64,000 bases of DNA, taken from contig OY288262.1 in NCBI GenBank assembly GCA_958450325.1, positions 12,187,081 through 12,251,080 on the forward strand, in the 5' to 3' direction. Of this stretch, positions 53,900 to 64,000 are shown piece by piece. The stretch's first letter is position 1, and each line of letters opens with the position of its first letter. This DNA is from Agrostemma githago (lineage: Eukaryota > Streptophyta > Magnoliopsida > Caryophyllales > Caryophyllaceae). A program made the translations under genes and the position numbers. Under the pieces are notes generated by a model. It was not told the DNA's origin and did no database searches. It saw only the letters and a list, made by a program, of their open reading frames with translations.

Positions 53900-54608
53900 A
53901 TGAAGGAGAAAGCCCGACGAAACCAAAAGCCTCACCGTCCACCGAAAAGACCGAGGCCAAAAAGACCCGCCGACGAAGCAACCGGCAGCCAACACACAGC
54001 AGCGGAACCGACACCCGAGGCCAAGCAGCAGCACCACCCGAGGCTAGCGGCAGCACCACCCCGCGGCAGCAGCCACTCCGGCGAGGCAACCCAGCAGCCG
54101 CGGCAGGAGTTCGCAGCAGAGGAACCGACGGACAGACGGAGGACAGCTGCGAAGGGTAGCAGCAGAATTCACCGGAGGAACAACAGACGGAGGACAGACG
54201 GAAAGCAGAGCCGCGACGGACAGACAGACGGAATTCACTGGAGGAACAGTAGCCGCGAAGGGACAGACGGAGCAGAGCATCCACCGGAGGAACAACAGAG
54301 GACCCCGGAATCCCAGAGAAATCGGCAGAATTCCGGCAGAAAGGACCGGGAGGACGGACGGGGGGCGGCGGAAGGCGACGGAAGAGGAAGAACAAGGAAC
54401 GTCGGAAGAGGAGCCGGCAACAACCGGGCGCCGGCAAGAATAGAGAGACGCGCGAGCGCGACAGGAGACGGCAAGGGGAGGAGCGGAAAAGGGGCCGCCG
54501 GGCAAGAAGACGGCGAGAAGACGGTCAAGGGGGGACGGCAAGAAGGAGGCGGGCCGGCGGCGGCGGGAGCCCTAATCGGAGAGACGCAAGGGAGGGGGAA
54601 TCGCCTCA
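53900..54608 (-). promoter_or_regulatory. GC-rich 5' region of copy F
   Basis: About 700 bases with very high G/C and CpG content, containing repeated AGACGGA and CACCGGAGGAACA words. No believable protein is encoded. It probably holds the internal promoter. It matches copy E over its length, with indels. Confidence 0.5.
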
Positions 54609-54660
54609 ATTATTATTATTATTATTGTTGTTGTTGTTGTTATTTTTTATTTATTTTTTT
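54609..54660. repeat. (ATT)n/(GTT)n tract
   Basis: ATT, GTT and T-rich units; in minus sense the tail of fragment H and the border of the 5' end of copy F. Confidence 0.9.
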
Positions 54661-54936
54661 ATAAAAACGGAACTTGCATTAAACACCAGAACAAATTACA
54701 AGAAGTTAGAGGGAAGCCGAGATACTATCTGGGCCCCCACTCCCTTAGCGATTGCAATGCTAATTCTAGTGAAAATATGAACTGCGGCACGTGCTCCAGC
54801 ATCCTGTGACATAGCGACTTTACGAATCCGCTGGAGCAGAGAAACAGCCTCCGTGTCGAGCTCGCCGAGAGAGAAGAAGGAGAAAGGAAGGAAACCATAC
54901 CCAATAGCCGTGCAGCGTGCCTGATACTTGACACAC

Positions 54937-54938
<2 letters not shown>
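54661..54938 (-). mobile_element. Fragment H: RLE-type element, subfamily 2, 3' end
   Basis: 278 bases, close to fragment G (GAACTTGCATTAAACACCAG; GCGGCACGTGCTCCAGCATCC). It encodes a piece of the C-terminal frame (FLSPSSLSASSTRRLF in one frame; the true frame is shifted). Truncated at the word ACACACTT, before (ATT)n. Confidence 0.8.
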
Positions 54939-54968
<30 letters not shown>

Positions 54969-54985
54969 TATTATTATTATTATTA

Positions 54986-55024
<39 letters not shown>

Positions 55025-55040
55025 TTTTTTTTTTTTTTAT
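54939..55040. repeat. (ATT)n tract with poly-T (tail of L1 copy 3)
   Basis: ATT repeats with two TTTATT interruptions, then about 15 T; in minus sense a poly-A followed by AAT repeats. Confidence 0.9.
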
Positions 55041-55104
55041 TGCAGAAAAAGGTATCATTTCATTCAATTTTGAGTGAAATTAGAATTTGGTGCATAAAGA
55101 ACTA

Positions 55105-58100
55105 TCACACAAGGAATGCAAAAGCATTCAAAGTACCCAAATGATCTACAATCCTTCTAAGCTTAGGACTCACATTCATGTAAAATTTTACAGCCACATG
55201 AAACATAATTCTATGTACCAAAGCATCTATATTTGTTGACCGATTCGTGAATATCCTCTTGTTTCTCTCCTTCCAAAGAATAGCCACAGTAGCAGCAAGA
55301 CTAGCCTGAACCCATGGCCTTTTCCAATACTTTCTTTTCTTAGGACACAAAACCCATTTAACAATGCTGCACAGGTTCAAGCTGCCAATGTGAATTTGCA
55401 TCCAGCCCTCAATTTCCTTCCACACTTGAGCTGAGATTGTACAAGAGAAAAATAGATGCTGATGAGACTCTGAATCAGCCATACATAAAGCACAACGATT
55501 TACTAGCTGATATCCTCGTTTGGCAAACTGATCAACTGTTGCTAGCTGATTTTGAATGGCCATGGAAAGAAGAACCTTATGACTGGGAATTATGCTAGCA
55601 GAACCCAAGATTTTTGTCCATCTATGCGTGGTCAAATCCAGGAACATCATGTATGCTTTTGATAGATGAAACTTAGAACCAAAGCATTCCTCAAGGTTAC
55701 TCTGAGCTTGACTTACTGAACCTGATAGCTCCACCAGTCTGTCTCTCACCCCTAGGATCCCTTTGATTCCATTAGAGAAGTGTCCCTTACTATCAGTAGT
55801 CCAGCAAGAACTCTTTTCAAAAACATAGGAATTGCACCATCTGCACCAAATGTTGCTATTATCAGACAGTTGCCTTAGCCATTTAGACAAAACTGCAGCA
55901 TTCCGGGCTTCTATACTTTTGATATTGAACCCACCTGCCTCCCAAGGTAAACAGATTTCAGACCATTTCTTAAAGACTAACCGTCTCTCCTTTTCCTTAA
56001 TTCCCCAAAAGAAATCCTTACACATTTTATTAATTTTCTTAACAACACTTTTAGGCAATAAAACTACAGAGCACCAAAAGTTCTCCAACCCAAAGATGAC
56101 AGAATTGATCAGTTGAATCTTGCCCGCATAAGACAAGAACCTGGTAGACCAATGCTTAATGTGGTGCTGAACTTTGAGAATCAAATCATCAAACATCACA
56201 ACAGTTAATCTACCTTCAGAAAGAGGAATCCCCAAATATCTGAAGGGAAATTTACCTATAATGAAACCTGTTGCAGCAATAATAGCATTCTGCACAGGAG
56301 GACTGACCCCTCCAAAGTAGACATTGGTTTTATCAACATTAGCATAGAGACCTGACAAAAGAGCAAAGGAATCCAAGGCTTCCTTCACAGCTATCACAGA
56401 GGGAACATTTCCTCTAATAAAGACCATTAAATCATCAGCGAATACTAAGTGAGTAAGATTGATTTTACAGCACTTAGAATGATATGAAACTTGGTCTTTA
56501 GAGCAAAGAGAACGTAGAGACTTAGAGAGTATTTCCATGCTCATAACAAATAGGTAGGGTGATAGAGGGTCACCCTGCCTAATACCACTCTTGCCTTGCA
56601 AAAAACCTGAAGTTTCCCCATTTACTTTGAAAGTGTACCAAGGAGAAGAGATACACCCCATAATCCAATCAATAAAAATAGCAGGCAAGCCATAACTCTT
56701 CAGCATATTCCTTATAAAATCCCAATTTAAAGAGTCAAAAGCCTTCCTAATATCCACTTTTACTAAGCATCTAGGGGTTAAAAACTTCCTGCTATACCCT
56801 TTAACTAGAGCTTGTGAGAGTAGGATATTATCAAAAATGTTCCTTCCTTCAATAAAAGCAGCCTGTTCCATTCCAATGACCCCAGGCAGAATCTTTTTCA
56901 ACCTATTAGCCAGTACTTAGAAATGGTTTTATAGAAAACAGTGCAACAAGATATAGGCCTAAAGTCCTTAACTGATGAGGCATTAACCTTTTTAGGAATT
57001 AAGGAGATAACTGTAGTGTTAGCCTGTTTAGGCATTCTCTTGGTTTTGAAAAAATTATTCACAGCAGCACAAAAATCATGTTCAATAATAGCCCAAGAAT
57101 TTTGGAAAAACCCTGCAGCAAATCCATCCAAGCCTGGACTACTACAAATATCCATAGAGAAGACAACCATTTTAATCTCATTCATATGGACTTGACTACT
57201 AAGCTCACTAAACTGATTAGGAGGCAAAGTGATCTGGTTAGGCAAAATCCCTGTAGAAGTACCAGGCTCTCCTAACAGAGAAGAGAAGTAATCCAAAAAA
57301 GCTTTAGAAACAGCATCCATACCAGAATGCTTATTGCCATGAAAGTCATCTATAGAGCCAATCATATGCAAGTGCTTCCTCTCAGCAATCTTTGCATAAA
57401 AGTATTTAGTAGAGCAGTCAGACATTTGAAGATGCTTAACTTTTGCCCTTTGAAACAGCATGCTAAGCTCAGAGTTCTTTAAGGAGCTATAGGAATCCAG
57501 TAACCTTTTCTCTTGAGCAATCAATCTAGGGTCAAACGGGGCATTCATAAGATCCTGCTGACAGATGGTGAGCTGAGATTTAGCATCTTGAACTTGAGAA
57601 GAGATGTTAGTGAAATATTGTTTATGGAACCTTTGTAGTGCCTTTTTAACCACTTTAAGCTTTTGGAACAACCTGAAAATAGGAGATCCAGGGACATATT
57701 GTAACCATGCCTGCTGCACAACCATACTGTAATCAGGATGACTAGTCCAACAATTGAGAAAATTGAACTTCTGTCTAGGCCTTTTGTCTTGAGTAACAGT
57801 GACTAGAATAGGGGAATGATCAGAGATCCCTGGCTCACAACAGATTGCAGTTGAAAGACGGAAATCCCTAATTCATGCAGTATTAACAAGAGCTCTATCA
57901 AGCCTTGACCACACCCTAGAATGTTCATCTTGTTTATTAGACCAAGTTAGGCCACTTCCAGAATTATTAAGATCCTCTAATTTGCAATTTAGAATATAAT
58001 TATTAAACTCCCACATCTCTTGAAAAGAAGGAGGATTAGGACCTAGCCTCTCCTCATTCCTTCTAAAAATGTTAAAATCTCCCATAAGAATCCATGGAGT

Positions 58101-58490
58101 GGAGAAAGACAAAAGCTCAAGATCTTCCCACAGCTTCTGCCTCCTAACTCCATCATTATGAGCATAAATGGCAGAAAGGGACACATCCCTTTTAGTATGA
58201 AAATGATGAACTGATCCAGTAATATGCTGGTCAGATTTACTTAAGACTGTAAAGAAGATAGTAGTAGGATTGTAGAGGATCCAAATCCTCCCATTATAGT
58301 GATAATCATAGTTAGCAACCATGATCCAAGAACTAAACAATCTGTTCACAATTCTAGCAGCTTTAGTGTCTTTCACCCTTGTTTCAATAAGAACCATTAC
58401 ATCAATGAGCTGGGCAGCAACAAAATCCCTAACTTCACTTTGTTTTATGGGACTATTTAGTCCCCTAATATTCCAAGATGCAAATTTCAT
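55105..58490 (-). pseudogene. L1 ORF2 (APE endonuclease, RT, zf-RVT), copy 3, two lesions
   Basis: Starts MKFASWNIRGLNSPIKQSEV at an ATGA overlap with ORF1. Endonuclease: WNIRG, LIETRVKD, GDFNIFRR, WSRLDRALVN, SDHSPILV (about 57815). First lesion: TGA near 57873 (probably a former Trp). RT: SLIPKK, DFRPISCC, QAAFIEGRN, VDIRKAFDSLNW, GIRQGDPLSPYLF, FADDLMVF. Second lesion: frame change near 56900 after YKTISK. zf-RVT: CALCMADSESHQHLFFSC (about 55490). The end LGTLNAFAFLV lies at 55105. The 598-codon C-terminal stretch is fully open. Confidence 0.92.
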
Positions 58491-59366
58491 GTGGAAGGAA
58501 TGTCAGGTGGGACTTTATCTCCATTTTCTTCCACACTAGCATCTTCACCAATTGGACCTTTTGAGTGCATTACAGCAGCTATTTCAGAGAACTTTCCACC
58601 AGAATCAAGAGCTTCTAGCTCCTTGTCTGTGTACTCTATGTCCTCTGACAGCTCTGAGGTACCACCTAGTCCATCTCCTCCATCATTAAGAAGCCCATTA
58701 TCCTCCAAGAGCATTTGAAATTTATTCTCTAGAGGCATTGGCTCCAAGATAGTTTCTGGCTTTTGTTTCTTAGAAGAGGAATTTCTTCTATTCACAGGAA
58801 CGAAAACATCATTTTGCAGGCCTAAAGAGCATTCTGAGTGCATTTCAGAAGCCATCAAAGGAGGCTTTCCATCAGACTTTGAAGCATCCAACTTCTTGAC
58901 TGAGTACTCACACTCCCTAGGCTCTGAGGTACCACCTAGCTCTATGGGAGGTTTATCAGCCGCCCCAGTTGGTTTTGACACAACCTGTTCTGGAATGCTC
59001 ATGCTAACCACATCCAGTTTCTTAGCAGCCATCACCTTTCTCCTCTCCCATTTACAGTTGGAAAGAGTATGACCCAACTTATGGCATCCCTTACAAAGAT
59101 AAGGAATCCATTCATACTTGATCTTCTGACTCGAGAATTCATTGAAAGGGGTCCGTATCACAATCTGTTCAGGAAGGTCTTGTGAAATGTCCACTTCAAT
59201 GAGAACCCTAGCAAAAGATAACTTTGCCTTAAGTGTTGTTGCAAGATCAGCACATAATGGCCGACCAATTTTACTAGCCATTTTGCCCAAAACTGCCTCA
59301 GACCACAGATATGGGTCAAGATCAGGAAATAGCACCCATATTGGCACCTTAGTCACCCTATCCATG
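58487..59366 (-). CDS. L1 ORF1 protein, C-terminal part, copy 3 (292 codons, 5' truncated)
   Basis: Begins at the truncation border with MDRVTKVPIWVLFPDLDPYL (not the original start), then the DUF4283-associated segment, a CCHC-type knuckle with an early change (CKGCHKLGHTLSNC) and an acidic tail containing repeated GGTSE. It ends in TGA overlapping the ORF2 ATG, as in copy 1. Confidence 0.85.
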
Positions 59367-59367
59367 A

Positions 59368-59409
<42 letters not shown>

Positions 59410-59448
59410 TTTTTTTTTTTATTTTTTTATTTTATTTTTATTTTTTTT
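59367..59448. repeat. (ATT)n and T-rich tract (tail of L1 copy 4)
   Basis: About 14 ATT units, then T-rich sequence; in minus sense a poly-A-like tail followed by AAT repeats and then the truncated start of L1 copy 3. Confidence 0.92.
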
Positions 59449-62077
59449 GCAAGAAATTTACGTCTCTTTATTCTTCCTTTACGGCAAAGAAGAGGCTGGG
59501 TTCTTACAAAAACAACCCCCTAAGATGTACTTAACACACATCAATTATAAACTTGCTTTCTCCACATATCTCTATTTCTCATTCTAGCAAAAACCTCAAA
59601 TTTAATTTGCTGGACTATACTATTACAAGACCTGTTACTATTCTTAAAAAGTCGATCATTCCGTTCTATCCAAATGTGATATACCGTAGCTGCAATACTG
59701 TGACAAAACCAGCTACTCTTCCAGTGCTTTCTTCTATTTCTACTTGCACACCATTGCAGTTCAGCTCGTAATTTATTCCCCCTTCCTCTAATTTGCATCC
59801 AATTCTTAATCTCATTCCAAATACTGTTAGCATAAGGGCAAGTAAAGAATAGATGACTATGATTCTCTTGCTCCATCTTACAAAGAATGCATCGATTTAC
59901 CATTGGTAGACCTCTCTTCATGATATTATCCACCGTAGCCAATCGTCCTTGCACAGCCATTGAAGTAATGAACCCGTGTTTTGGGATCACCCTCTGCCCT
60001 TGAATGCACTGCAACCATCTGTGTTTAGTAAATTTTTATCTGAACCAGTGATAAGCATCTTTCACCTGGAAAATGTCCCGATTCTGCCAGGTCTGCAGCA
60101 GCAATTTCGCATCTTCACGTGAGCCTGTTCCTGCAATTAGAATATCCCTGATCTTCACAATACTCCTCATAGTCGAGGTAAATCTATCCTCTTGTGCAAT
60201 ATCCCAAATTGTTTGTGTCCCTAAGATATAGCTCTTTACCCACCGAATCCAGATACCATCTTCATTTTTCATCAACTTCCAAAGCCAATGACAAATCTGT
60301 GCCTTATTCCAAGCCTCCAAATCAATAATAGCAAACCCTCCTTCCTCCCAAGGTGCACAAACCCCCTTCCAACTTTTGTAATGCATCTGCTTCTTGTCCA
60401 CCATACCTGTCCAGAAATAATTCCTACGAACTTTCTCTATACAGTCCAAAACATTCCTAGGCAGTAACGTATTAGTACTCCAATAATTCAGAATTCCAAA
60501 TATAACGGAGTTAATAAGTTCAATCCTACCAGCATAAGTAAGAGAGTTAGCTGCCCATCCTCGCATTGATGTCTGAATTTTTGAAATTAAACCCGAGTAC
60601 TGCAGCAGTCTATTTGAAACAGCATTAAGAGGCAAACCCAGGTACTTACAAGGAAAATTCCCTTGCGTGAACCCAGTAATCTCCATAATACGATCCTTAA
60701 TTTCAGTTCGAACTCTCCCAAAGTATATCTCAGTTTTCTCCTTATTAACTCTCAGACCCGATTCACCTTCAAATTGAATAAGAGCCTTCATTGCCGCCTG
60801 GACTGAGGGTACGTCTCCTCTCGTGAAGACCATAAGATCATCAGCGAAGATAAGATGATTCAAATTAAGTTTTCTGCATTTAGGATGATACGAAACTTGC
60901 CTAATTGTCATATTGTGTCTTAAATGTCTAGATAACACTTCCATACTAAGGACAAATAGGTAAGGGGATAAGGGATCCCCTTGCCTAACCCCACTCATTC
61001 CTTTGAAAATCCCTTCAGACGAACCCTTAACTTTGATTGAAAACCAAGACCCTTGAATACAAGTTTTAATCCAAGAGATGAATTGATCAGGAAACTGGAA
61101 CTCCCTCAACATATTATCTAAAAATCCCCATTGAAGCGAATCAAACGCCTTTCTAAGGTCAATTTTCATCAAGCAACGAGGAGTAAGATATTTCCTGTTA
61201 TAATTCTTAATAAGAGCCTGAGAAACCGCAATATTCTCCTGAATACTCCTATTCTGTATGAATGCTGCTTGCTCAGATCCCACCAATTTATGTATCACCT
61301 TATCCATCCTATTAGTCAGCATTTTACTAATCGTCTTATACAATACCGAACAACAGGAAAGCGGTCTATAATCTGACACGGAAGAACAAACCTGTTTTTT
61401 AGGTACAAGGGTAATGAGTGTAGCATTAGCTTGTTTAACCAATTTGTTCTTATCAAAAAATTCCATAACAGCTGCACAAAAATCCTTGCTAATAATACTC
61501 CAAGAAGCTTTGAAAAATCCCGAAGAGAATCCATCAGGTCCTGGGCTCTTATCCGAGCCAATGGAGAAAATCACCCGTTTAATTTCTTCTTCAGTCGGAT
61601 GCAGTAGAAGATCATTACAATCATTCTTATCAACAGTTTCTCCTTTAGTCATACTGTCTCTATCAAGAGAGAGGACCTCAACCTTATGCCCCAATAGACT
61701 TTGATAATAATCCACAAAACTAGCTGCCACTGCCTCCCTTCCTTCTCTATAGGTACCATTTTTGTCCGTAATTGCCCCAATAACCTGCTGCTGTCTCCGC
61801 TCTTTAATTCTAGAATGAAAATAAGAAGTTGCAGCATCATCCTGTGAAATACTCTCCATTTTCGCCCTTTGCTTTACAATGCTCATTTCAGCTTGTTTTA
61901 GTATATTCCATTCCTCAATTATCCTCCTTTCCTCTTCCATAAGAATATTAGAACCAGTATTTTGTTGGAGTTGCATCTGACAATTCTCAAGGTCCACTTC
62001 TAAATTCCTAATACGTTGCCCAATTTGAGTATAGTTCTTCTTATGCATTTCTTTCAATGCAATTTTAACATACTTTA

Positions 62078-62078
<1 letters not shown>
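59449..62078 (-). mobile_element. L1-type LINE, copy 4, 5' truncated between endonuclease and RT
   Basis: 2.63 kb. The 3' end (GCAAGAAATTTACGTCTC) resembles copies 1 and 2. It lacks ORF1 and the APE domain; the 5' border lies at about KYVKIALKEMHKK and meets an (ATT)n tract. Confidence 0.92.
59541..62057 (-). pseudogene. L1 ORF2 C-terminal part (RT and zf-RVT), copy 4
   Basis: 673 open codons (62057-60036) hold the linker, RT (TLVPKK, DYRPLSCC, QAAFIQNRS, KIDLRKAFDSLQW, GVRQGDPLSPYLF, FADDLMVF) and thumb. A TAA near 60034 splits it from the zf-RVT part (60014-59541; CILCKMEQENHSHLFFTC), which is in the same frame. So one nonsense codon is the only break after the truncation point. Confidence 0.92.

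Positions 62079-62137
<59 letters not shown>
62079..62137. repeat. (ATT)n tract, right edge of the LINE array
   Basis: About 20 ATT units between L1 copy 4 and the copia fragment. Confidence 0.95.
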
Positions 62138-62138
<1 letters not shown>

Positions 62139-63272
62139 CATTTCTAGTATATCATCCTCCTCTCCCCTCGAACTTATCTTCTCCGATGTTTGGACATCTC
62201 CCCTTCACTCAATCGATGGTTACAAATACTACGTACTTTTTGTCGACCATTTTACTAAGTATATTTGGATTTATCCACTAAAGTCAAAGTCCGACTTATC
62301 CTGACGTTAGTACTTGCTCGTGGTTGGTCCCTCCAACATTTAGACATCAACAACGCTTTTCTACAAGGTACACTCTCTGAAACTGTTTATATGAGTCACC
62401 CCCCGGTTTTCTAGACTCATCCCATCCTAATTATGTATGTAAACTTACTAAAGCTATTTGCGGTCTCAAACAGGCTCCACGAGCCTGATATAATGAATTA
62501 AAATCGTACCTATTTTCCTTTGGATTCTCTCAATCCATCTCTGACCCATCACTTTTTCTCCTCCTAGATCACCCCGACCCAATTTACCTACTCCCTCCGA
62601 GTTTCTATGTTCTTCCCCTTTCTTTTTTGGGTGGAAAATAAGGAAGGGAAAATGAGTGGTTAAAAAAAGAAGTAGGAAGAGAGAGAAATGGGAGGGTAAA
62701 TATGAACCACATATTGATAGCCCAAAAAGGAAAGAGGGAAGAAGATCAAACTCAGCTCCAAAAGAAAATAGGGAAGATCATAGGAACTTGGAGGGAGTAC
62801 TTGTTTATGTAGATGACATTATTGTCACCGGCCCCACATCTACTCACCTCCAAACTTCTTTACGGCCTTTGCGTCCCGTTTCTCTCTTAAGGATCTCGGC
62901 TTTCCATCGTACTTCCTTGGCATAGAAGTCACTCCCAACAAGACCGGTCTCCATTTGAGTCAATACAAATACACTTATGACCTTCTCGCCATAGACAATA
63001 TGCCAAACTGCAAACCCGCCACTTCACCCCTAACCGCCCACCCGCCTCTCTTACCCACCACGGGCACCTCCATTTCCAATCCCTCTGACTATCGTGATAT
63101 TGTCGTTTCTCTTCAATATCTCTCCCTCACCCGACCCGACATTGCCTTTAGCGTTAGTAAACTTGCCCAATTTCTCCAAGACCCCCAAGAGGCTCATTGG
63201 GTTGCGCTTAAGCGTCTTCTTCGGTACCTAAAAGATTATCTCCATTTGGATTTACAGTTATACCACACTAGT
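62138..63272 (+). pseudogene. copia pol fragment (RE1-like), deleted and interrupted
   Basis: Begins inside integrase (LELIFSDVWTSPLHSIDGYK), runs to KSKSDL near 62300 and jumps at once to the reverse transcriptase (LVLARGWSLQHLDINNAFLQ), so most of integrase and early RT is deleted. Further on are a stop in place of an RT Trp (PRA then TGA, near 62487), a MITE at 62591-62807, then LVYVDDIIVTG, a frame change near 62880, and ORF 62955-63332 with TRPDIAFSVSKLAQFLQDPQ. It is cut at 63272 by the minus-strand LTR. The text is close to the element at 28026-32802. Confidence 0.9.
62591..62807. mobile_element. Stowaway MITE, 217 bases, inside copia RT
   Basis: Ends CTCCCTCCGAGTTTCTATGT and (reverse complement) CTCCCTCCAAGTTCCTATGA, with TA at 62589-62590 and 62808-62809. 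The copia frame resumes directly after the duplication at LVYVDD. Confidence 0.9.
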
Positions 63273-64000
63273 TGGGGACATGACATAGGTCCACCCCGAC
63301 GCGGTCACGCGCGGGTTTGGGGAGGCGAATGAATCTCCATATAAGATGGTCAAATTGAAATTTAAATCGAAGTAGGAGTCGCCACCGAACTTTGTGGTTA
63401 TTCGGAACCATTCGAGCCCACTCTATGTCGTAGTGGGCCGTATACAAAATACGGCCCATTTCCGATATCAGAGTTTATTGGGCTTGTCCCTTTGCATTAC
63501 GATACCGATACCGACATTATCGGATATCGTGTATTGAATGACTCTCGTTGCCAATGGATTCGAACATCCGGAAACCATGGTTCTGAGTAAGGGGTGAGGG
63601 TACGTGTTGGGAAGTTCACTAAGAACACCCAACCCCGCCCGCACTTAGCGGCCTTTACTAAGATATCGTTCGTTTTTGGTGTACACGGGTTAGTTCGACG
63701 GTTGAATGATATGCAAACATTATTTTCCTAAGCATGTGAGAAAAATAAAATGCGTTGCTAAGTCGTTTAATGCATATTAAACTAATAACGTCAAAGTTAT
63801 TTTAGCATATGAATTCGTTTTAGTCTAACAAAACAAAAGAAATAAATAAATTGCTGCAAACACGAGAAAACGAGTTAGTAACGTTTGAATAAATCGAATA
63901 AAAACGTAAATAAATAATATGCATGATTTTGAAAAAGGTTTATGACACGTGATGGATTAGCACGTGTTGACCGAGGTCGAAAAAGTATTTATCGAAATAT
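63273..64000 (-). mobile_element. 3' part of a large LTR, minus strand, cut by window edge
   Basis: The reverse complement of the family seen at 1-1130 and 25408-27845. It starts (plus sense) TGGGGACATGACATAGG, reversed CCTATGTCATGTCCCCA, and continues through the GGAGTCGCCACCGAAC and GGGTGAGGGTACGTGTTGGG blocks. The LTR end abuts the copia fragment at 63272. The terminal base pattern is CCCCA instead of CCACA. The rest lies outside the window. Confidence 0.88.

Larger units (their letters stand above)
50579..54608 (-). mobile_element. RLE-type (R2/R4-like) non-LTR retrotransposon, copy F, near full length (4.03 kb)
   Basis: The most complete copy. In minus order: GC-rich 5' region (54608 to about 53850), C2H2 finger (about 53760-53668), N-terminal domain, reverse transcriptase, linker, CCHC knuckle, endonuclease-like domain, a short 3' region ending TTCGTTATTAATGCAAGCTC (reverse sense) and an (AAT)n tail. 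The single ORF has three lesions: a one-base change in an A run near 53610, a one-base loss near 51408 and a CAG-to-TAG stop at about 51256. No target duplication can be seen because both sides are (ATT)n. Confidence 0.88.
55041..59366 (-). mobile_element. L1-type LINE, copy 3 (different subfamily), 5' truncated in ORF1
   Basis: 4.3 kb. Keeps the second half of ORF1 and all of ORF2. The protein sequence is clearly different from copies 1, 2 and 4, and the 3' end sequence (TTTTTCTGCAATAAAA in minus sense) is also different. The 5' border lies at MDRVTKVPIWVL, inside ORF1, next to an (ATT)n tract. ORF2 has only two clear lesions, so this is among the younger copies. Confidence 0.92.

Overview
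The window is a stretch of plant nuclear DNA, almost certainly from an angiosperm and probably a eudicot. The evidence is one spliced six-exon plant BPI/LBP-type (LBR) gene, plant L1 LINEs with DUF4283-type ORF1 proteins, Ty1/copia elements primed by initiator tRNA-Met, an LTR element primed by tRNA-Asp, and Stowaway MITEs. I cannot name the species. Only one apparently intact host gene is present, at 11965-18327 on the + strand. Nearly everything else is mobile DNA in several layers.

Layout. 1-1130 is the 3' part of a large LTR. 1131-2193 (-) and 6160-8246 (+) are two related copies of a TIR-type repeat that carries a small gene-like segment and arrays of an AGTAACA motif. Between them lies a minus-strand, tRNA-Asp-primed, non-autonomous LTR element with a gag-like ORF and a 1.6 kb LTR. 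8240-11750 holds microsatellites, a TIR element, a palindromic MITE, a degenerate tandem repeat and an OB-fold gene fragment. 11750-18330 is the LBR gene, with MITEs in its first intron. 18330-33440 is AT-rich DNA interrupted by three LTR insertions: a Tork-like copia element (20155-25118), a solo LTR with a perfect 5-bp target duplication (25408-27845) and an RE1-like copia element (28026-32802). All of their coding regions are broken.

33440-62140 is the most unusual part: about 28.7 kb of non-LTR retrotransposons, all on the minus strand, joined head to tail through (ATT)n tracts. Two unrelated families take part. One is a plant L1 (four copies; APE endonuclease, RT, zf-RVT). The other is an element with an N-terminal C2H2 finger, an RT, a CCHC knuckle and a C-terminal domain that looks like a restriction-like endonuclease, the layout of R2/R4-type elements. 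One copy of the latter is nearly full length (50579-54608), a second is internally rearranged (40085-42135), four are equally truncated tandem copies (33591-39634), and the rest are small pieces.

62138-63272 is a deleted copia pol fragment split by a Stowaway MITE. 63273-64000 is a minus-strand LTR of the same family as those at 1-1130 and 25408-27845.

There is no operon-like cooperation. The relationships between features are order of insertion, shared tails and tandem duplication. No tRNA, rRNA or CRISPR array was seen.
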